DNA from: Umbilicaria muhlenbergii
Lineage: Eukaryota > Ascomycota > Lecanoromycetes > Umbilicariales > Umbilicariaceae
Assembly: GCA_000611775.1 (NCBI GenBank)
Contig: KK106981.1
Span: forward strand, 5,334,927 to 5,398,926
Direction of reading: 5' to 3'
DNA: 64,000 nt
Notes under the pieces: generated by a model
What the model was told of the DNA's origin: nothing
What the model saw: only the letters and a program-made list of their open reading frames with translations
The model's database searches: none
Shown: in pieces, positions 1 to 10,531 of the stretch
How positions within the stretch are numbered: the first letter of the stretch is position 1
Layout: each line of letters opens with the position of its first letter
Program-made: the position numbers and the translations under genes

Positions 1-1
1 A

Positions 2-802
2 CAAAGGAGGCAACCAGTGCGATCGACCACACGGCAACCGCCAGTGTATGCACAGCAGGAACAGAGAATGCCAAGAATGCCGCGATCTGAAACTGCTCCT
101 CTCATTGTCGGGACTTCTCGATGCCCAGATAATGTACCCGCGAAGTCATCAAAACTAAAGAACTCAGAAATCCACGACTCAGGCTATTCAAGTCTCTCAG
201 GTCCTGGTACGCCAGAGATGGCCTATCCTCAGCAGTCGAAGTACAAAGCCGCTGTCAGCGATGAGGACGAGGACCATTTTAGAGGTCCTCCGTCTACGAA
301 ATACAAAGTGGTCGTCAGCGACGAGGACGAGGACCGGGACCGTCATCGAAATCATCGAACCTACCTGGTGGAGCCAGAAGACACAGTCCCTAAGCTAACT
401 CGCCGTGCTACAGAGCGTCCTGCCGTTGCAAGTCGTGTCTCCTCCTCAGCTACTCGAGGGCCGCCATCTCGCTCCCAGTCCTACGCTTATCCAGTCGAGT
501 CGCATTCGTCTCCCCGTCCACCTGCATTTTCGCGTTCGGAGACTAGTCGACCGTCGTTTCAGAGTCGCGCATCTACTCGCGGCTCCTTGTTGGGCGACTT
601 CACGGAAGAGCCGTTGCAGTACAAGGAGCCCGCGCCGTACAAGGTCCAGTACGAATCACCAAAGATCAGGACCCAAGATATCCGATATGCTACAGACCGA
701 CGCGGATCCGGAGCCTCGCCCAGGGATGCTTATCCCTACGCCGAAATACGCCGCCCTGGTATGGAGAGAAGAGGCGATTCTTATCAGTCCGTGTGCTCCT
801 GA
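2..802 (+). CDS. C-terminal part of a disordered protein, 5' end outside the window
   Basis: The frame is open from the first bases of the window to a TGA at 800-802, so this is the last 266 or so codons of a gene that begins upstream. No ATG near the edge needs to be the start. The translation is rich in Ser, Pro, Arg and Tyr with no hydrophobic segment and no domain I recognise. It holds an internal near-repeat: KYKAAVSDEDED is followed about 20 residues later by KYKVVVSDEDED, each an acidic cluster after a basic-aromatic stretch. This looks like a long intrinsically disordered tail, as in many fungal signalling or scaffold proteins, but the function cannot be told from this part. I am fairly sure it is coding, because of its length and codon-like composition, and unsure of everything else. 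Confidence 0.6.
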   Translation, partial: QRRQPVRSTTRQPPVYAQQEQRMPRMPRSETAPLIVGTSRCPDNVPAKSSKLKNSEIHDSGYSSLSGPGTPEMAYPQQSKYKAAVSDEDEDHFRGPPSTKYKVVVSDEDEDRDRHRNHRTYLVEPEDTVPKLTRRATERPAVASRVSSSATRGPPSRSQSYAYPVESHSSPRPPAFSRSETSRPSFQSRASTRGSLLGDFTEEPLQYKEPAPYKVQYESPKIRTQDIRYATDRRGSGASPRDAYPYAEIRRPGMERRGDSYQSVCS

Positions 803-1437
803 AATCTTCCAGCAACCGAAACACAGCTGGAGATGATTGTTACAGAGTACACTGTGTTCTCTTACCGTGCGTGCAAACAGTCACCATTGCCATCGCTACC
901 TTGGCATCACTTGCATCACTTGGCGCTATACCCCTTCCCTCGTTGGCATTTAATCGTCTTCCGCGGGCGCATAGCCCCTTTGGTACACATAGATATTCAC
1001 GCTCTTTAAGTGGAGATGCTGCTTCGCGATGAGGCTTGGCGAATGGCTGTCCTCGATCGCTTCTACTGCATAGCTGCGTGCTTTTCTACCGGTGTATTGT
1101 TAGATTAGGGTTTCTTTTCCTGTTCGCTTGAATGTTCCGGGGCAAACAGTGCTCACATAGCTGACAATGGTTAGCTAGCAATGACTCCAATAAAAAATCC
1201 ATTTCTGCGTTACTGCTCTCTGTTGTGTCCGTGACCGCCTTTATGCTAACGTCTATCCGAGGTGTTATGCGATACTGATCTATCCAGACTTCATGCCAAC
1301 GACCAATGAGCGAATCCTGACAGTGCTTACCCCTGGCACTTCTGCAGACTACCCTTCCTGTGGGGTGCCTCCCCACATCAGACCGTGGTTCTCAACGCTC
1401 GCTACCACTGTTGCACCAGAAACTCTGATATGTTCCC

Positions 1438-1690
1438 TACACTAAACCGCATAGAGGCGAATACGACAACCATCTTTTCCAAGTCGCGACTGATTTCAAA
1501 TGGGCATGAATATTCAGGGGCTTTTGCGAAAATACGACGTGGTCCTCAAGGTTCTGTCTTTTCTTTGGAAGGCTCGAAGGTGTTCAGGCAGTTACATCGC
1601 GGCCATATACTAAACCACATACAGGCAAAGTGATAACAACATTTTCCAGTTCCGGATGAAATCCATATGGATACGAATGCTTGGAGGCCT
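1438..1690. repeat. Two diverged direct copies about 167 bp apart
   Basis: The stretch from about 1438 (ACTAAACCGCATAGAGGC, then ACAACCATCTTTTCCA) recurs from about 1605 (ACTAAACCACATACAGGC, then ACAACATTTTCCAG). The copies differ by several substitutions and small gaps, so the duplication is old. No ORF runs through both copies. It could be the remains of a tandem duplication or of a transposon; the sequence does not decide which. Confidence 0.5.
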
Positions 1691-1857
1691 CCAGGAAGGT
1701 ATGGGGCAGTCAAAAGACGAATCCAGGGCATGTCTGTGCCCGCTGGAGGCCCTGGTACAAATACCAGACGCCCTTCTCTCTTCGTTGTCCATTGTTTTAG
1801 AGTATTGCCAGAACAGTTTGCAAACAACACTGACACTGTGACTTGCTGTCATTCGCT

Positions 1858-2160
1858 GCTGAAGCACTCCCTGCCTGTATGTCAACACTCCTCTGCTTCT
1901 CTCTCTAGTCACCATCATATCCATCTGAAACACTTCCGGTATGTTCATTCAAAACAATTTCTACATTCCCATTGCAGCTTTTATCCTTTCCACACATATA
2001 CTGCTGGAGCGCTCCCTGCACCATCATCACCACTTCATGCAGTTGCAAACGCTTCCATGTTCCATACCTGAAGCACTCCCCGTACATGTCAATCCCATCC
2101 TACATCATACCCGTTCAACACACATCTTAGAAGCCCTCTCCACACGTTCCTACTCAAACC
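1858..2160. repeat. Degenerate tandem array, about 60-75 bp period
   Basis: Variants of a phrase such as CTGAAGCACTCCCTGCC recur at about 1858, 1927 (CTGAAACACTTCCGG), 2003 (CTGGAGCGCTCCCTGC), 2069 (CTGAAGCACTCCCCG) and 2129 (TAGAAGCCCTCTCC). The spacing is 60-76 bp and a C/A/T-rich filler separates the copies. The array ends about 45 bp before the ATG at 2204. The copies are strongly diverged, so the call rests on the recurring phrase and its spacing. Confidence 0.5.
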
Positions 2161-2203
2161 TCACAATCACCCATACTTACAACAACACTATACAGACACA
2201 ATC

Positions 2204-3046
2204 ATGGCGGCCCTCCCACCCCCCCGCACCGCCGCCGACTACGCCGCCGCCTCCGCCCTCTTCTGCCTCAACCGCGCCCCTACGACTTTCGCCTTCTACA
2301 CCACCACCGCCCCTCCCAAATTCCACACCGGCCAAACCCCAACAAACTTCTACCTCAACCGCATCCTCCCTCCACTCCCCACCACTTACACCGCCACCCC
2401 CCTTATAAAGTTCTACCTTAGCCGCACCCTCCCTCCTCTTCCCACCACTCACGCCCCTCACCCTCCCTTCACGGCCCCCGCCTTCGCCTACGCCTACGGC
2501 CCCGTCTCCTTCCCCCCCCCTCACCACCACCTTATCGAAGCGGCCCGAACCCTCTATGACCTCGCCACCGCTCAACCACCCACTGCAGCAACCGAGAACA
2601 CGCGGAACAAGATCCATGAGATCGACGACGAGGGCTACGCAACCGAAGACGACGACAACGACGCGGCGGGCGGAAGGAACAGGGGAAAGGTGTTTCGGGA
2701 ACATACGCCTGAGGGACAGGGGTGGGAGGAGGAGGTGTGGTTGCAGCTTGGTGATGCGGGCGAGGAAGAGGGAGAGAGAGAAGGAGACGGAGACGAGGAA
2801 GAGAAGGGCGAGGGCGAGGGAGAGTACGGAGGGGAGGGAACGCGGGCGAGAGAGGTGGAACGAGAGGACGAGGGAGAGGGAGGAAGAGAGGAAGCGTGCT
2901 TGCAGCAGGGAAAGGGAGAGGGTAAGAGAAAGCGGGAATCATACCCCACGCCGTCGAGGACAGGGAGTGAGCAAACGGTGGAGGCGGCGGCGGTGGTGAC
3001 GAAGTACGGGAGGCAGAGTAAGCGGCCGAAGAGGTGGGGCGGGTAG
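2204..3046 (+). CDS. Low-complexity hypothetical protein
   Basis: A single-exon ORF of 280 codons starts at an ATG in good context (A at -3, G at +4). I do not recognise a family. Residues 1-100 are rich in Thr, Pro, Ala and aromatic residues, with three related phrases built around FYLNR, FYLSR and PPLPTTY/PPLPTTH, suggesting internal duplication. The middle has an acidic patch (DDEGYATEDDD). The last third is almost all Glu, Gly, Arg and Lys and ends with a basic cluster (KYGRQSKRPKRW) that could act as a nuclear localisation signal. The gene is convergent with AP-1 gamma, with stop codons 228 bp apart. A long opposite-strand ORF also covers part of it, which shows how permissive this biased composition is. 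A real protein is plausible but not secure. Confidence 0.45.
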   Translation: MAALPPPRTAADYAAASALFCLNRAPTTFAFYTTTAPPKFHTGQTPTNFYLNRILPPLPTTYTATPLIKFYLSRTLPPLPTTHAPHPPFTAPAFAYAYGPVSFPPPHHHLIEAARTLYDLATAQPPTAATENTRNKIHEIDDEGYATEDDDNDAAGGRNRGKVFREHTPEGQGWEEEVWLQLGDAGEEEGEREGDGDEEEKGEGEGEYGGEGTRAREVEREDEGEGGREEACLQQGKGEGKRKRESYPTPSRTGSEQTVEAAAVVTKYGRQSKRPKRWGG

Positions 3047-3274
3047 TCCTGGGGTGGAGTGGTGTTTGTATATTGGTGAATCGTAGATAGGCTCCGAGGA
3101 GAATGGAATCATTGATCACCTGCATCGGTGTTGCGAAAGAACATGGTCTCTGATGGACGGAATTGATACATTTGAGGAGCTCTCCCTCTTCTGGTATGGC
3201 TAGATCAGGCGGCTGTAGTTTGATGCATGTATCAAGACCCCTACCCATGCAATTCTCGCGAGCAGTTACATATC

Positions 3275-6026
3275 TCAAGTAGGTTCCGACCAATCCACCT
3301 GATCCGTCACGGGACCCATTCCGTCTCTGGTATAACTGACCTTCAGCCGTAACCTCAACTTTGCAGGTAATGCCTACAAGAACCGTCAGTATCAATACCA
3401 TGATGCGCGCGAGTAGGGATCTACTTACGCCCGTCACGGCCGTAATCCTCATCTGCTGCGTAGCTTCATCCCCTCCGTCCAGCTCGGCCTTACTAACAGC
3501 ATTGAGTTGCAGCTTCTGCGACTTGGGCACCGCAGCTTGCAGCCCCACTCCGGAGAAGCGGTCGAAGTTACTCGTGTTTCGGAATCTGGCCAGGACTTGT
3601 GCTACGCCAGCGTTGCGCTGTACTTGCAGGGTGAGTTTGAGGTCGTTCTTGCTGTAGGCTTCGTGGGCGACAGAGCTACTTGATGTTTGTACTGGCATTT
3701 GTGGTGGTGAGGATAGTCCGTCGAACAGGCTTGCGGATTGGGCAGAGCTTTGATGTGGTGATTGCGAAGAGTAGCCGTTGGAGGTGGCGGGAGTGGGACT
3801 GAAGAGGTCCATGATTGAATCGGCGTTGGACCGAGTGGGTTGTGCAGGCGCTGATGAGACAGAGTGGCCGCCTCCTAATATGTCCTCCAGAAGATTGGCG
3901 TTGTTCTGAGATCCATTTATGGTAGCGCTCAAATCGACCGCTGGGAGATCTGAACCGCCAATGAGATCCAGAAGATCAGCTTCGGTGGTCTTGTTTGGCT
4001 TTATTGATTTTCTTGCAGCAGCAGCCTTCTTCTGTTTCGGGGTGGCTTCTCCCAATACTCTTTGCTCTTCTCGAATTTCTGGAGCTGGCATCTTCTCGAG
4101 CACACCTCTACGAATCTCATCGTAGGCGAACATGTTACCATATTCAACCGCTCGTTGCTGTATCTCGATACTTAGGTCTGAGGTACGGCTGGACAATAAC
4201 CTTCGTATTCGGTCCACTTGCGCTGGATCGTTTAGGCGTGTGGTTAGCTTCATGGCCGATGTAATTATGTACTCGGTGACAATTTGAGTGGCATAGCTGC
4301 TGCTCAGAATCGTCGTGAAAAGGTCCACTATGTCGCTTTCTCTGACTTCTCGAACAAGCTCCTCCTCTTCATACTGACCGCCACGTAGCAAAGCATCGCC
4401 GTACTCGCCAATTACCCAGGCTCCAGCCAACGTTAGGCCCTCTTGGGTAATGTCGTCCTTCAAGCCTGCGTACAATTTCTGGACCGAGTAAGTCTGAAGA
4501 TCGGGAGTTGTGGCGATCAGTCTAACAAAAGAAGACAATATTTGTTCTTTGACGTAGTTGCCTGCGAGCTTCAACACCCTGAGCATCGTATCAACATGCC
4601 ACCTCTTCGTAGGAGCGAATCGATCTGCAGCAACGCCGATTTGGCTTGTCATAATCGGCTTGAACTCGTTGTCTGCTACCTCGAGGAAAGCAAGCAGTTC
4701 ACGAATCAGCACCCGTACATTGCTCTCATTGATTAGCGTAAAGCTCAGATCTAGCGCCCTTCTCCGAATACTAATGTCTGGATCTCGTAGGCATTCAAGG
4801 ATAGTATTTCGGTGACGTTGCACAGCATTTGGCTCCACAGCAACGACCTTTATCAAGGTATTAAGTGCTACATAACGGATGTTGTTATCCTTGTTCGATA
4901 GGAATTTCCCAAGGATGTTGACCCCAAGCACTCGCAAGCCTGAATCCGCTTCAATTTCGAGGATCGTCAGAACAGACTCATACAGAATGGAGTTTCCGAC
5001 ATTCTTAGTGGAGTCGGTATTGGTTGCCACTTGTGCAAGGATGTCGTTGATCTGCTCGCTTGTGTGTGCATCTCCACGTCCAAGTACTCGAAGTAGTCTT
5101 AGAATCTTGACTTGAAGGAAAGGATCTGTGATGCCGGTTACATCGTGCTCTGGAGCGTATCCTGAGCTTGCCAGGCCCTTCAGTGTGCGCACCAGACCAA
5201 CGGTGAGTGGCCTGAACATATCCACAATACCCTCTTCTCCCCCTTCTGCTTCATCCGCCTCACACATACTCGTAACAAGGGTAAGCCCGCAGAGTAAGAC
5301 GCCATGGTTCCGATCGGAGAGAAGGATCTTTGCTTTTTCTAGAAAGTGTTCCTGCAGGTCTGGGACTTTACGACATATGCGCATCGCGCATAGTGCAGCT
5401 TTTCGCCTTATGTATGGGTTCGCCGTGGATAGGAGATTTTCGATTTCGGGAAAAAGATCTCGTGACATTTCGACGGAGGCAATGTTGGCCAGTGTACACA
5501 ATGCAAGTCCAACCACATACTGATTTGTGTGATTCAGATCACTAAACGTAGAATAACGTCAGCATTGAGCGGATTACCATATCGGCAACGATGAGACGTA
5601 CTTCTTCAGTGAGTTCGTGACAAGCGTTAAGACCTCTTGATTTTCATCTAGCAGAAGCATAGTTCCCAAATATCCTAACCTCTTGTCGGCAAACCTTGGA
5701 GATGCTAGCAGTTTGAGACATTCTATCTGGCCGAAGTGTGTCCGCTCGCCAAGGGTGAAGAGATAGAGGAGCTTGGCGACATTGTTTCGTCTATGACGGA
5801 CATCAGCCCTCGATCTCCTTCATGTCCCTAGCGCTGCTAACCTGATATGCTGGTCTCCGCTTTCCTCTCTGAAGCTTGCCCGGATTGCTGCGCTCTCCTT
5901 CTGTACCACGGCCCTCTCGTCCGCAATTGTCTTGGATGCGCGCACATTGCGGATAAACTGCTTCACTGTCGGTACGGTCAGCTGTGGGCTATGGGTTCAT
6001 GTTGCAAGGCCCTTACAGGAAGTCAT
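3275..6026 (-). CDS. APL4: AP-1 complex subunit gamma (gamma-adaptin)
   Basis: This is the large gamma subunit of the AP-1 clathrin adaptor, which sorts cargo between the trans-Golgi and endosomes. I place five exons: 6026-6017, 5965-5842, 5790-5602, 5541-3429 and 3373-3275, with introns of 51-60 bp, giving 844 residues. The first exon is only ATGACTTCCT; joined to exon 2 it reads [15 protein letters not shown], the family's conserved N-terminus. The adaptin HEAT trunk fills roughly residues 1-560. The hinge carries LLDLIGG, a clathrin-box-like motif, and LLEDILGGG. The gamma-ear domain ends the protein. The last intron (3374-3428) interrupts the ear; splicing restores [12 protein letters not shown] and the ending DQVDWSEPT. 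Retaining that intron instead keeps a different frame open far downstream. AP-1 gamma diverges from the sterol acyltransferase gene. The identification is firm, and the exon model keeps family alignment at every junction. Confidence 0.93.
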
Positions 6027-6628
6027 GGCGGTCGTAGGTCCCCTAAACCATCAAGCATTCGCTGTTGCTCACTCGGCGTGCTCTAACCTTTGTTGAAGCC
6101 CTCCGTCGTTACTGCATGAGAATGGGCATGGGTCATGATGGAATGACAGCCCACAGCGAGATCGACGAGATTGGCGTTCTCGCTCTGGTCAAGCCCTGGG
6201 GTTCTCCCTGCTGCTTCGCGCAGAGAACAAGCATTCGAGGTTGACATGGCCCGTGCATGCGTGGCTCAGCCCCACGAGGCGTAAGCTTCCGTGGCTTTCA
6301 AGCCTCTAAGCCTCCAAAGGATCCAAGGCTCCAAACATGCCAGCTGTTTGATCAGGGTCCAGCTGCTACAACTGGCAACTGCACAGACTAAACTTCTGCG
6401 GAGCCCGTGTTATGTCTACCGCTCCGAGAACCTAATGCCAAGTGCTTCTAAATGATCCGTTATCTAAGAGCTCAACGAGTTTTGTCGTAAGAAGCGCTTG
6501 AACGTTCTATATCTTACGCTTTGCTCTCGGTGTTCGGAGGGTTTTAAATCCCATGATTTCTGCTGCCAAATATCCTAAGTACAGCTACATATCACTCTCC
6601 GCACTGTCGCATCTTCTTCAAGACAGAC
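6027..6628. promoter_or_regulatory. Divergent promoter region between APL4 and ARE2
   Basis: This 602-bp gap separates two genes transcribed away from each other, so it should contain both promoters. No TATA box stands out. A C/T- and AAGC-rich stretch at about 6280-6340 has several short AAGCCTCC-like phrases. I see no ORF or RNA gene in it. Confidence 0.5.
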
Positions 6629-8385
6629 ATGTCGTCCAGCGCTCTTCATGATGTGCAGAATGACCCGGATAACATCGCTAGACCGCGTGCCGTCAAGCCT
6701 GGGAATCCCATGGTGCTCAGGACCATGAGTGAGGAAGGGGCAATCAAAGCAAATCCTACCTCCGAAATACTACACTCAGACGGATCCAGGTCTGTATTAG
6801 CAATCCTTGCAGCAGGGAAGCAAATTAACATTGCACGTAGCGGTCGTTCGACACCCCTTCCTCCCGACGCCCCTCCTTCGATTCAGTCTATATCCTCAGC
6901 TCGGAAGCACGTGCGGGCACTGGTCAAACGCAGGTTGTTCCCGACTATCGAATATACCGCCCGTGTGTCACATTTCGATCCGAAGAGCGAATATACCAAT
7001 TTCAGGGGTTTCTTCGTGCTATTCTGGATCGGTCTAGCTATCATGGTGATTACTACGATGCTCCGTAACATCAAGGATACTGGATACCCTCTAAGAGTTC
7101 AAGTGTGGGCTCTCTTGACGGAAAATACATGGCAACTGGCCCTGAGTGATCTAGCCATGGTTGTTAGCACAGGGTTGAGCCTGCCACTTCAGAAACTGAT
7201 CTGCCAAAGTAGAGGATGGTTGCGCTGGGACAGGGCTGGAATGCCTATACAAAGCCTGTTCCAACTAGCATGGCTAAGCCTATGGGTCAAGTGGGTGGCT
7301 TCCAGAAATGCAAACACTTTACTCCCACTATACTGACTCGGTGTAGCTGGCCTTTCATGCTCAACTGGACATGGACAGCCCAGGTCTTCTTCACCCTACA
7401 TACAATAGTATTTCTGATGAAGATGCATTCCTATGCCTTCTACAACGGCCATCTCAGTAATACCCAAAATCGACTGTCGGCACTAGATCACCCGGAGACG
7501 GCCTCCACTGCCGCTGCCGTTCGCTATCCAAGCTCCACAACTCCTCTCAGTAAAATTGACCAAGAGAGAGAAGACCAAGAGGAGAGAAATGAGAAAGAGA
7601 GTTTGACGCAGTTGCGTGATAACCTTGCTCTTGAGCTTACTTCACCCCTTGGTAGAGTCACCTACCCTGAAAACTTGACTCTATATAACTACCTCGACTA
7701 CATACTCTGCCCAACGCTCTGTTACGAGCTGGAATATCCGCGAACGGAGAAGACCCAATGGATGGAGTTGTTTTGGAAGACCTTGGCAGTATTCGGTTGC
7801 ATCTTTCTCCTCACAATCACGAGCGAGGAGTTCATCGTTCCAGTACTCCGCGAATCCGCCATCCGTCTGGAAAGCGCACAATGCATGATGGACAAGGGTC
7901 TCGTCTTCGCCGAGAGCATCAGTATGCTCCTCTTCCCCTTCATGGTCACATTCCTGCTCGTCTTCCTCGTCATATTCGAATACGTCCTCGGGGCTTTTGC
8001 GGAGATCACCTGCTTTGCCGATCGCCACTTCTACTCGGATTGGTGGAATTCGTGCGACTGGCTGGAGTTCTCGCGGGAGTGGAATATACCCGTCCACCAC
8101 TTCCTGCGCCGTCATGTTTATGGTGCTACGCGTCCACACGTCTCACGCAATATGGCGACGTTGATCACTTTTTTGATCAGTGCTCTCGGACACGAGCTTG
8201 TTCTGGGCTGTATCACAAAGAAGTTGCGTGGATATGGCTTCTTGGCGCAGATGCTGCAATTGCCTTTCGTGGCGATTCAGAGGACGAAATTCGTTAGGGG
8301 GCGGACGCTGTTCAACAACGTATGCTTCTGGATCTCGATGATTCTTGGTCCGGCAATGATCTGTGCATTGTACGTCCTTTTGTGA
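6629..8385 (+). CDS. ARE2: Sterol O-acyltransferase (ACAT/MBOAT family)
   Basis: The enzyme esterifies sterols (ergosterol in fungi) with acyl-CoA in the endoplasmic reticulum, making steryl esters for lipid droplets. There are two exons, 6629-7290 and 7347-8385, joined by a 56-bp GT-AG intron, for 566 residues. Splicing gives LWVNWPFMLNWTW, the expected core. Family signatures are HSYAFYNGHLS, FYSDWWNSC (the FYxDWWN motif) and a conserved His in LISALGHELVLG, which corresponds to the MBOAT catalytic histidine. The first 140 residues are a soluble Ser/Pro-rich N-terminus and about eight or nine hydrophobic segments follow. A charged loop (QEREDQEERNEKE) sits before the C-terminal catalytic half, as in Are1/Are2. 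It is convergent with the BAG gene. ARE1 and ARE2 cannot be told apart here, so the symbol means the family. Confidence 0.92.
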
Positions 8386-8865
8386 TTGTGCTACGGTCAC
8401 TAGCTTCAGAATTTTGGGCACATTTTTTGACAACGGTGCATGCGGGCGTGGGATGCTTTACGGATAGTACTGGTTTTGGCGGGCGTTGTGATACCCATCT
8501 CTGATATCAACATTTGACGCGGAAGTTAATTGGGAATGATTGCTTTGAGTCTATGTGCAGAAAGGAACGGTGTAAACACCCTCAGATGCACGACTAGGAT
8601 ATCATGCCAAAACGAATGCCCATAAGCACGTCCCAGTCGTTACGGTTGTGCAAGGGAATCTATCGAGACGCGCAGCCCCGATCCATCGCGAGTAGTGGAT
8701 GTTCAACCACATCACCACATTAACCCCCATCTTTGACACCCAAGCAAATTACCAACTCTGGCTGTCTAACGCTCCACCACGGCATCCCTTTCCCACAACT
8801 AACCCGCCATATACATCAAAACGCAAGCCACCCCTCCCTCTCCCTCAAGCCCCCCTCCCTCCCCT
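8386..8865. other. Convergent intergenic spacer, pyrimidine-rich at its right end
   Basis: Both neighbours end here, so it holds two 3' untranslated regions. Between about 8825 and 8880 there is a C/T-rich repeat in which a CAAGCCCCCCTC phrase occurs twice, directly beside the stop of the BAG gene. No gene is visible. Confidence 0.5.
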
Positions 8866-10158
8866 TCAAGCCCCCCTCTTCCCCACCCGATCCAACTCAT
8901 TCAACATATCCTGCGTCTCCTTAACCAATGCCTTCCTCTTCGCCCTCGCCGCGTCATCCCCCTCCGTCTCCACCGCATCCAGCTTCAGAATTATCTGCGC
9001 CAGTATACTCTCGCTGAGCTTCTTATACTCGAGATCCTTCGCCCGGCTGTCGCTCGGCGGGTGCAGCGTGAACTGCACGCACGGCGGCACGAATTGCGTC
9101 CGGAATATCGACGCCAGTTCGTCGAGTTTCTCCATCGCCGTTTTCGGCCGTTGCTGCTGCTGTTGTAATGGCGGCGGCTTGGGCGAACTCGATCGAGAGG
9201 TCGATGGGCCCGGCACGGTGCCGGGGCCTAGGTGCTGGGTTGATTCCCGCGGGCTGTTGACGCCGCTTCCGGATTTCTTCTTCTTGCCGCCACGGTGGCC
9301 CTTTCGTCGACGCGGTCGGCTGTCGTCGATGATGGAGCCGTCGACGTCGACGCGGGGCCCGCCTAGTCCCTCTGCGGCGAGGATTTCGTCCTCGTCGGCG
9401 CTGGAGCTGCTGTCGTCGCCTGCGCCGGGGTAGCCGTTCGATGAGACTGCCTCGCTGACGACGCACATGAGCTCGCTGTTCTGTTTGAGGCCTTCGTCGC
9501 GGCAGGCGCGGAGGTCGTCTTTGAGGACGCGGCCTTTGTAGAGGAGTTTGACTCTGCGGGGATCGTCGGCGCGGGTTTGCTCGGCGGCTAGGCGGCGGAG
9601 GTCGCGGATTTTGAGGGCGCCGTCGCTGATGGTGAAGGCGGGGAAGAGGAGGGGGTAGGTAACGCCTTTGTGTTTGATGGTGAGGATGTCGGGGCTTAGG
9701 GATTCGCTGTCGGCGCGAGTGACATTGCGCGGGGGAGGGAAGTAGGCTTCGTTGTGCGACATGGTGCCGCGTGAGCGGAGCGGTGGGTCGACGATGTCGC
9801 CAGGGCCCATGTATGAAAAATCGTCATCGGTGACGGTGGGGGTGGGGCCAGCGGCGGCGCCGAAGGGGGAGCGCCCGCCGCTGGGCCAGAAGCGTCGCGT
9901 CCAGCCGCTCATTGAGAGTATGCAAAGGAAAGTGAGGAGTAAGGTGGGGTAGAGAAAGTCGGCGGTTGATTTCGCCTGAGGTGAGGTGAAAGTGTCGAGG
10001 ATAGGTTGGGGGAGACGACGAGCGGTTTGTTGGATAGAAGTGGCTGCTTGGAGGAGGAAGTCGCGAAGTGCTGACGGCAAGTACTCGTAGTAATGTCCTA
10101 TATATGAGCCGGCGGCTGTAACGACCTCTGAAAAGGTGAAGGAAGCCACCGTGATCAA
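8866..10158 (-). CDS. Membrane-anchored ubiquitin-like/BAG-domain Hsp70 cochaperone
   Basis: The protein has 430 residues in one exon. In order it shows an N-terminal region with a hydrophobic segment at about 68-86 (FLYPTLLLTFLCILSMSGW), a ubiquitin-like domain at about 160-240 (ILTIKHKGVTYPLLF ... VKLLYKGRVLKDD), an acidic and Lys/Arg-rich linker (SSSSADEDE, then RPRRRKGHRGGKKKK), a Pro/Gln stretch, and a BAG-type helical bundle at about 340-425 that ends ALVKETQDMLNELDRVGKR. BAG domains bind the Hsp70 ATPase domain and promote nucleotide release. The membrane anchor recalls yeast Snl1, and the UBL-BAG order recalls fission yeast Bag101/Bag102, so an ER or nuclear envelope location is a reasonable inference. 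It lies downstream of PFF1 on the strand both share, and convergent with ARE2. The family call is strong; the exact orthologue is not settled. Confidence 0.85.
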   Translation of the reverse strand: MITVASFTFSEVVTAAGSYIGHYYEYLPSALRDFLLQAATSIQQTARRLPQPILDTFTSPQAKSTADFLYPTLLLTFLCILSMSGWTRRFWPSGGRSPFGAAAGPTPTVTDDDFSYMGPGDIVDPPLRSRGTMSHNEAYFPPPRNVTRADSESLSPDILTIKHKGVTYPLLFPAFTISDGALKIRDLRRLAAEQTRADDPRRVKLLYKGRVLKDDLRACRDEGLKQNSELMCVVSEAVSSNGYPGAGDDSSSSADEDEILAAEGLGGPRVDVDGSIIDDSRPRRRKGHRGGKKKKSGSGVNSPRESTQHLGPGTVPGPSTSRSSSPKPPPLQQQQQRPKTAMEKLDELASIFRTQFVPPCVQFTLHPPSDSRAKDLEYKKLSESILAQIILKLDAVETEGDDAARAKRKALVKETQDMLNELDRVGKRGA

Positions 10159-10531
10159 GTGGTGAGGTCGTATCCAGCAGTCGTGGTCTAGCGGGGCTCT
10201 GCCGGAGGATTTGGGAGCTGAACAATCAAGCGAATCGGTGTCGGCGGAGAAGGCAAACTTCTTCTAGAAGCGGCCATCTACCACGACCCCTTTCGAAAGG
10301 ATCTCACCATTCGGCCACTCGTTTACTTGCTGATTCTTGTGATGGTCGATGTAGAGTGTTAAGAGTACTAGAACTATGACTATTCACATACACGAGGATT
10401 TCTCGACCTTTGTTCTTCATTACGCGTATGCTGATTCTGCTGAAGACCCAACAATGAAAGGCTGAGTCGCAAGAGAGACATAGTACAAAGACTCGCTATG
10501 ACTCTAAGTGTCACAGCACATATACCGTATT
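10159..10531. other. Spacer between the PFF1 stop and the BAG start
   Basis: The 373 bp lie between two minus-strand genes and should contain the BAG-gene promoter on the left and the 5' end of nothing else; PFF1 transcription proceeds leftward into it only if it runs past its stop at 10532. I see no motif that stands out and no ORF of note. Confidence 0.4.

Larger units (their letters stand above)
803..2203. other. Gene-poor spacer with decayed repeats
   Basis: Short ORFs occur on both strands here, but none resembles a known protein. The right half contains two kinds of degenerate repeats, listed separately. The last 100 bases or so are C-rich and lead into the ORF starting at 2204, so they may serve as its promoter and leader. 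Confidence 0.5.

Noticed and set aside
2532-3274. Extension of the AP-1 gamma frame down to 2532 as normal coding sequence
   Set aside because: Splicing the 55-bp intron gives the conserved ear ending and a stop at 3275; the extension is low-complexity antisense sequence. I keep it only as a possible retained-intron product.
8825-8885. C-rich repeat as a functional element
   Set aside because: It is a simple pyrimidine tract in a 3' flank; nothing else supports a role.
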